A stretch of DNA of 7,102 nucleotides from an uncultured Porphyromonadaceae bacterium (GTDB taxonomy: Bacteria > Bacteroidota > Bacteroidia > Bacteroidales > Muribaculaceae), in assembly GCA_905193485.1 (NCBI GenBank), contig CAJJOX010000118.1:1-7102 (forward strand), written 5' to 3'. Each line of letters opens with the position of its first letter. Position 1 is the stretch's first letter. This document shows, one piece after another, positions 6,331 to 7,102 of this stretch. Made by a program: the position numbers and the translations under genes. The notes under the pieces were generated by a model that was not told the origin of the DNA, searched no databases, and was given only the letters and a program-made list of their open reading frames with translations.

Positions 6331-6350
6331 CAACACATCGAAACATAGCT

Positions 6351-7102
6351 ATGGCAAAAAAGACAAACATCGGCACCATTTGTGTGCAGGGAGGCTGGAA
6401 ACCCGGTAACGGCGAAGCCCGGGTGCTCCCCATATATCAAAGCACTACTTTCAAATATTCCACGTCCGAACAGATGGCGCGTCTGTTTGACCTCGAAGAA
6501 AACGGTTATTTCTATACACGTCTGGCCAATCCCACCAACGACGCCGTAGCCGCCAAGATCGCCGAGCTCGAAGGTGGTGTTGGCGCCATTCTCACCTCAT
6601 CGGGGCAGGCCGCCAATTTCTATGCCGTGTTCAACCTTTGCGAGAGCGGCGACCATTTCATCTGTTCGTCGGCAATCTACGGCGGCACTTTCAATCTCTT
6701 TGCCGTGACAATGAAAAAAATGGGCATCGACTGCACTTTCGTCGCCCCCGACGCTTCCGACGAAGAGATTGCCGCCGCATTCCGCCCCAACACCAAGCTG
6801 CTTTTCGGCGAATCGATCTCCAATCCGAGCAACGACATACTCGACATTGAGCGATTCGCCCGTGTGGCTCACGCCCATGGCGTGCCTCTGATTGTCGACA
6901 ACACTTTCCCGACCCCGGTCAATTGCCGCCCCTTTGAATGGGGAGCCGACATCGTCACTCATTCCACCACAAAATACATGGACGGCCATGCCACAAGCGT
7001 CGGAGGTGTGATCGTCGACAGCGGCAACTTCGACTGGGAGGCGCATGCCGACAAATTCCCGGGACTCACCTCCCCCGACGAGTCCTATCACGGCCTCACC
7101 TA
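6351..7102 (+). CDS. metY: O-acetylhomoserine sulfhydrylase (homocysteine synthase), 3' end missing
   Basis: The frame runs from ATG 6351 without a stop to the right edge: 250 complete codons of an enzyme usually about 420-430 residues long. It is a PLP-dependent Cys/Met-metabolism enzyme of fold type I that makes homocysteine from O-acetylhomoserine and sulfide. Seen in order: VLPIYQSTTF (25-34), the phosphate-binding pair YTR (55-57), SSGQAA (83-88), Tyr110 that stacks on PLP (AIYGGTF), SNPSND (157-162), Asp183 contacting the PLP ring nitrogen (VDNTF), and the PLP-binding Lys208 in HSTTKYMDGH. The VDNTFPTP sequence and the long region after the lysine fit MetY better than cystathionine gamma-synthase or lyase, though the missing C terminus leaves some doubt. 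The gene is transcribed divergently from aroK, and its start is supported by the promoter-like sequence just upstream. Confidence 0.92.
   Translation, partial: MAKKTNIGTICVQGGWKPGNGEARVLPIYQSTTFKYSTSEQMARLFDLEENGYFYTRLANPTNDAVAAKIAELEGGVGAILTSSGQAANFYAVFNLCESGDHFICSSAIYGGTFNLFAVTMKKMGIDCTFVAPDASDEEIAAAFRPNTKLLFGESISNPSNDILDIERFARVAHAHGVPLIVDNTFPTPVNCRPFEWGADIVTHSTTKYMDGHATSVGGVIVDSGNFDWEAHADKFPGLTSPDESYHGLT

Noticed and set aside
5882..6409. 175-codon + strand reading frame across aroK and the metY-like start
   Set aside because: It is antisense to aroK and out of frame with the metY-like gene.
6272..6433. 54-residue N-terminal extension of shikimate kinase, starting at an ATG at 6433
   Set aside because: It overlaps the start of the divergent metY-like gene and precedes a start (6271) that gives a standard kinase N terminus.
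6597..7091. 164-codon minus-strand reading frame
   Set aside because: It is antisense to the metY-like gene, whose motifs are all intact in the + strand frame.

Overview
The window looks like a piece of a chromosome from a Bacteroidales bacterium, possibly a gut Muribaculaceae-type organism. Three things suggest this: several start regions have no clear Shine-Dalgarno sequence; leaders carry matches to the Bacteroidota -7 promoter element (TAnnTTTG); and the alanine dehydrogenase-like protein and the RNase H resemble forms I associate with Bacteroidota. The order-level call is inference from the sequence; the family is only a guess.

Left half (1-3650, + strand): four closely spaced co-directional genes, probably one operon entered in mid-gene at the left edge. 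They encode (1) the C-terminal 224 residues of a Glu/Ala/Gln-rich coiled-coil protein with a 15-residue tandem repeat, (2) a soluble SPFH/band-7 protein of the YdjI/'virion core' type with a C-terminal SHOCT tail, (3) an unrecognised membrane protein with about four N-terminal transmembrane helices and a helical cytoplasmic tail, and (4) a zinc-ribbon protein with two C-terminal membrane segments. The combination recalls the Bacillus subtilis pspA-ydjGHI membrane-stress module, with a repeat-rich coiled-coil protein where PspA would be and a different membrane protein in place of YdjH. This is the part of the window most likely to be a poorly described system.

Middle (3651-3806): a 156-bp intergenic gap between convergent genes. 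It holds a GC-rich hairpin that probably ends the + strand operon, then a second, bulged inverted repeat that abuts the stop codon of the gene arriving from the right.

Right half (3807-7102): GC-richer, housekeeping-like DNA. On the minus strand, in transcription order, lie shikimate kinase (aroK), an alanine dehydrogenase-family protein lacking the usual catalytic lysine, and a Bacillus halodurans-type RNase HI with an N-terminal hybrid-binding domain. The last two are 7 bp apart. Divergent from aroK, across a 79-bp promoter region, is the first two thirds of an O-acetylhomoserine sulfhydrylase (metY-like), running off the right edge. The right half concerns amino-acid and aromatic metabolism and RNA:DNA hybrid removal, with no evident functional link to the left-hand operon.
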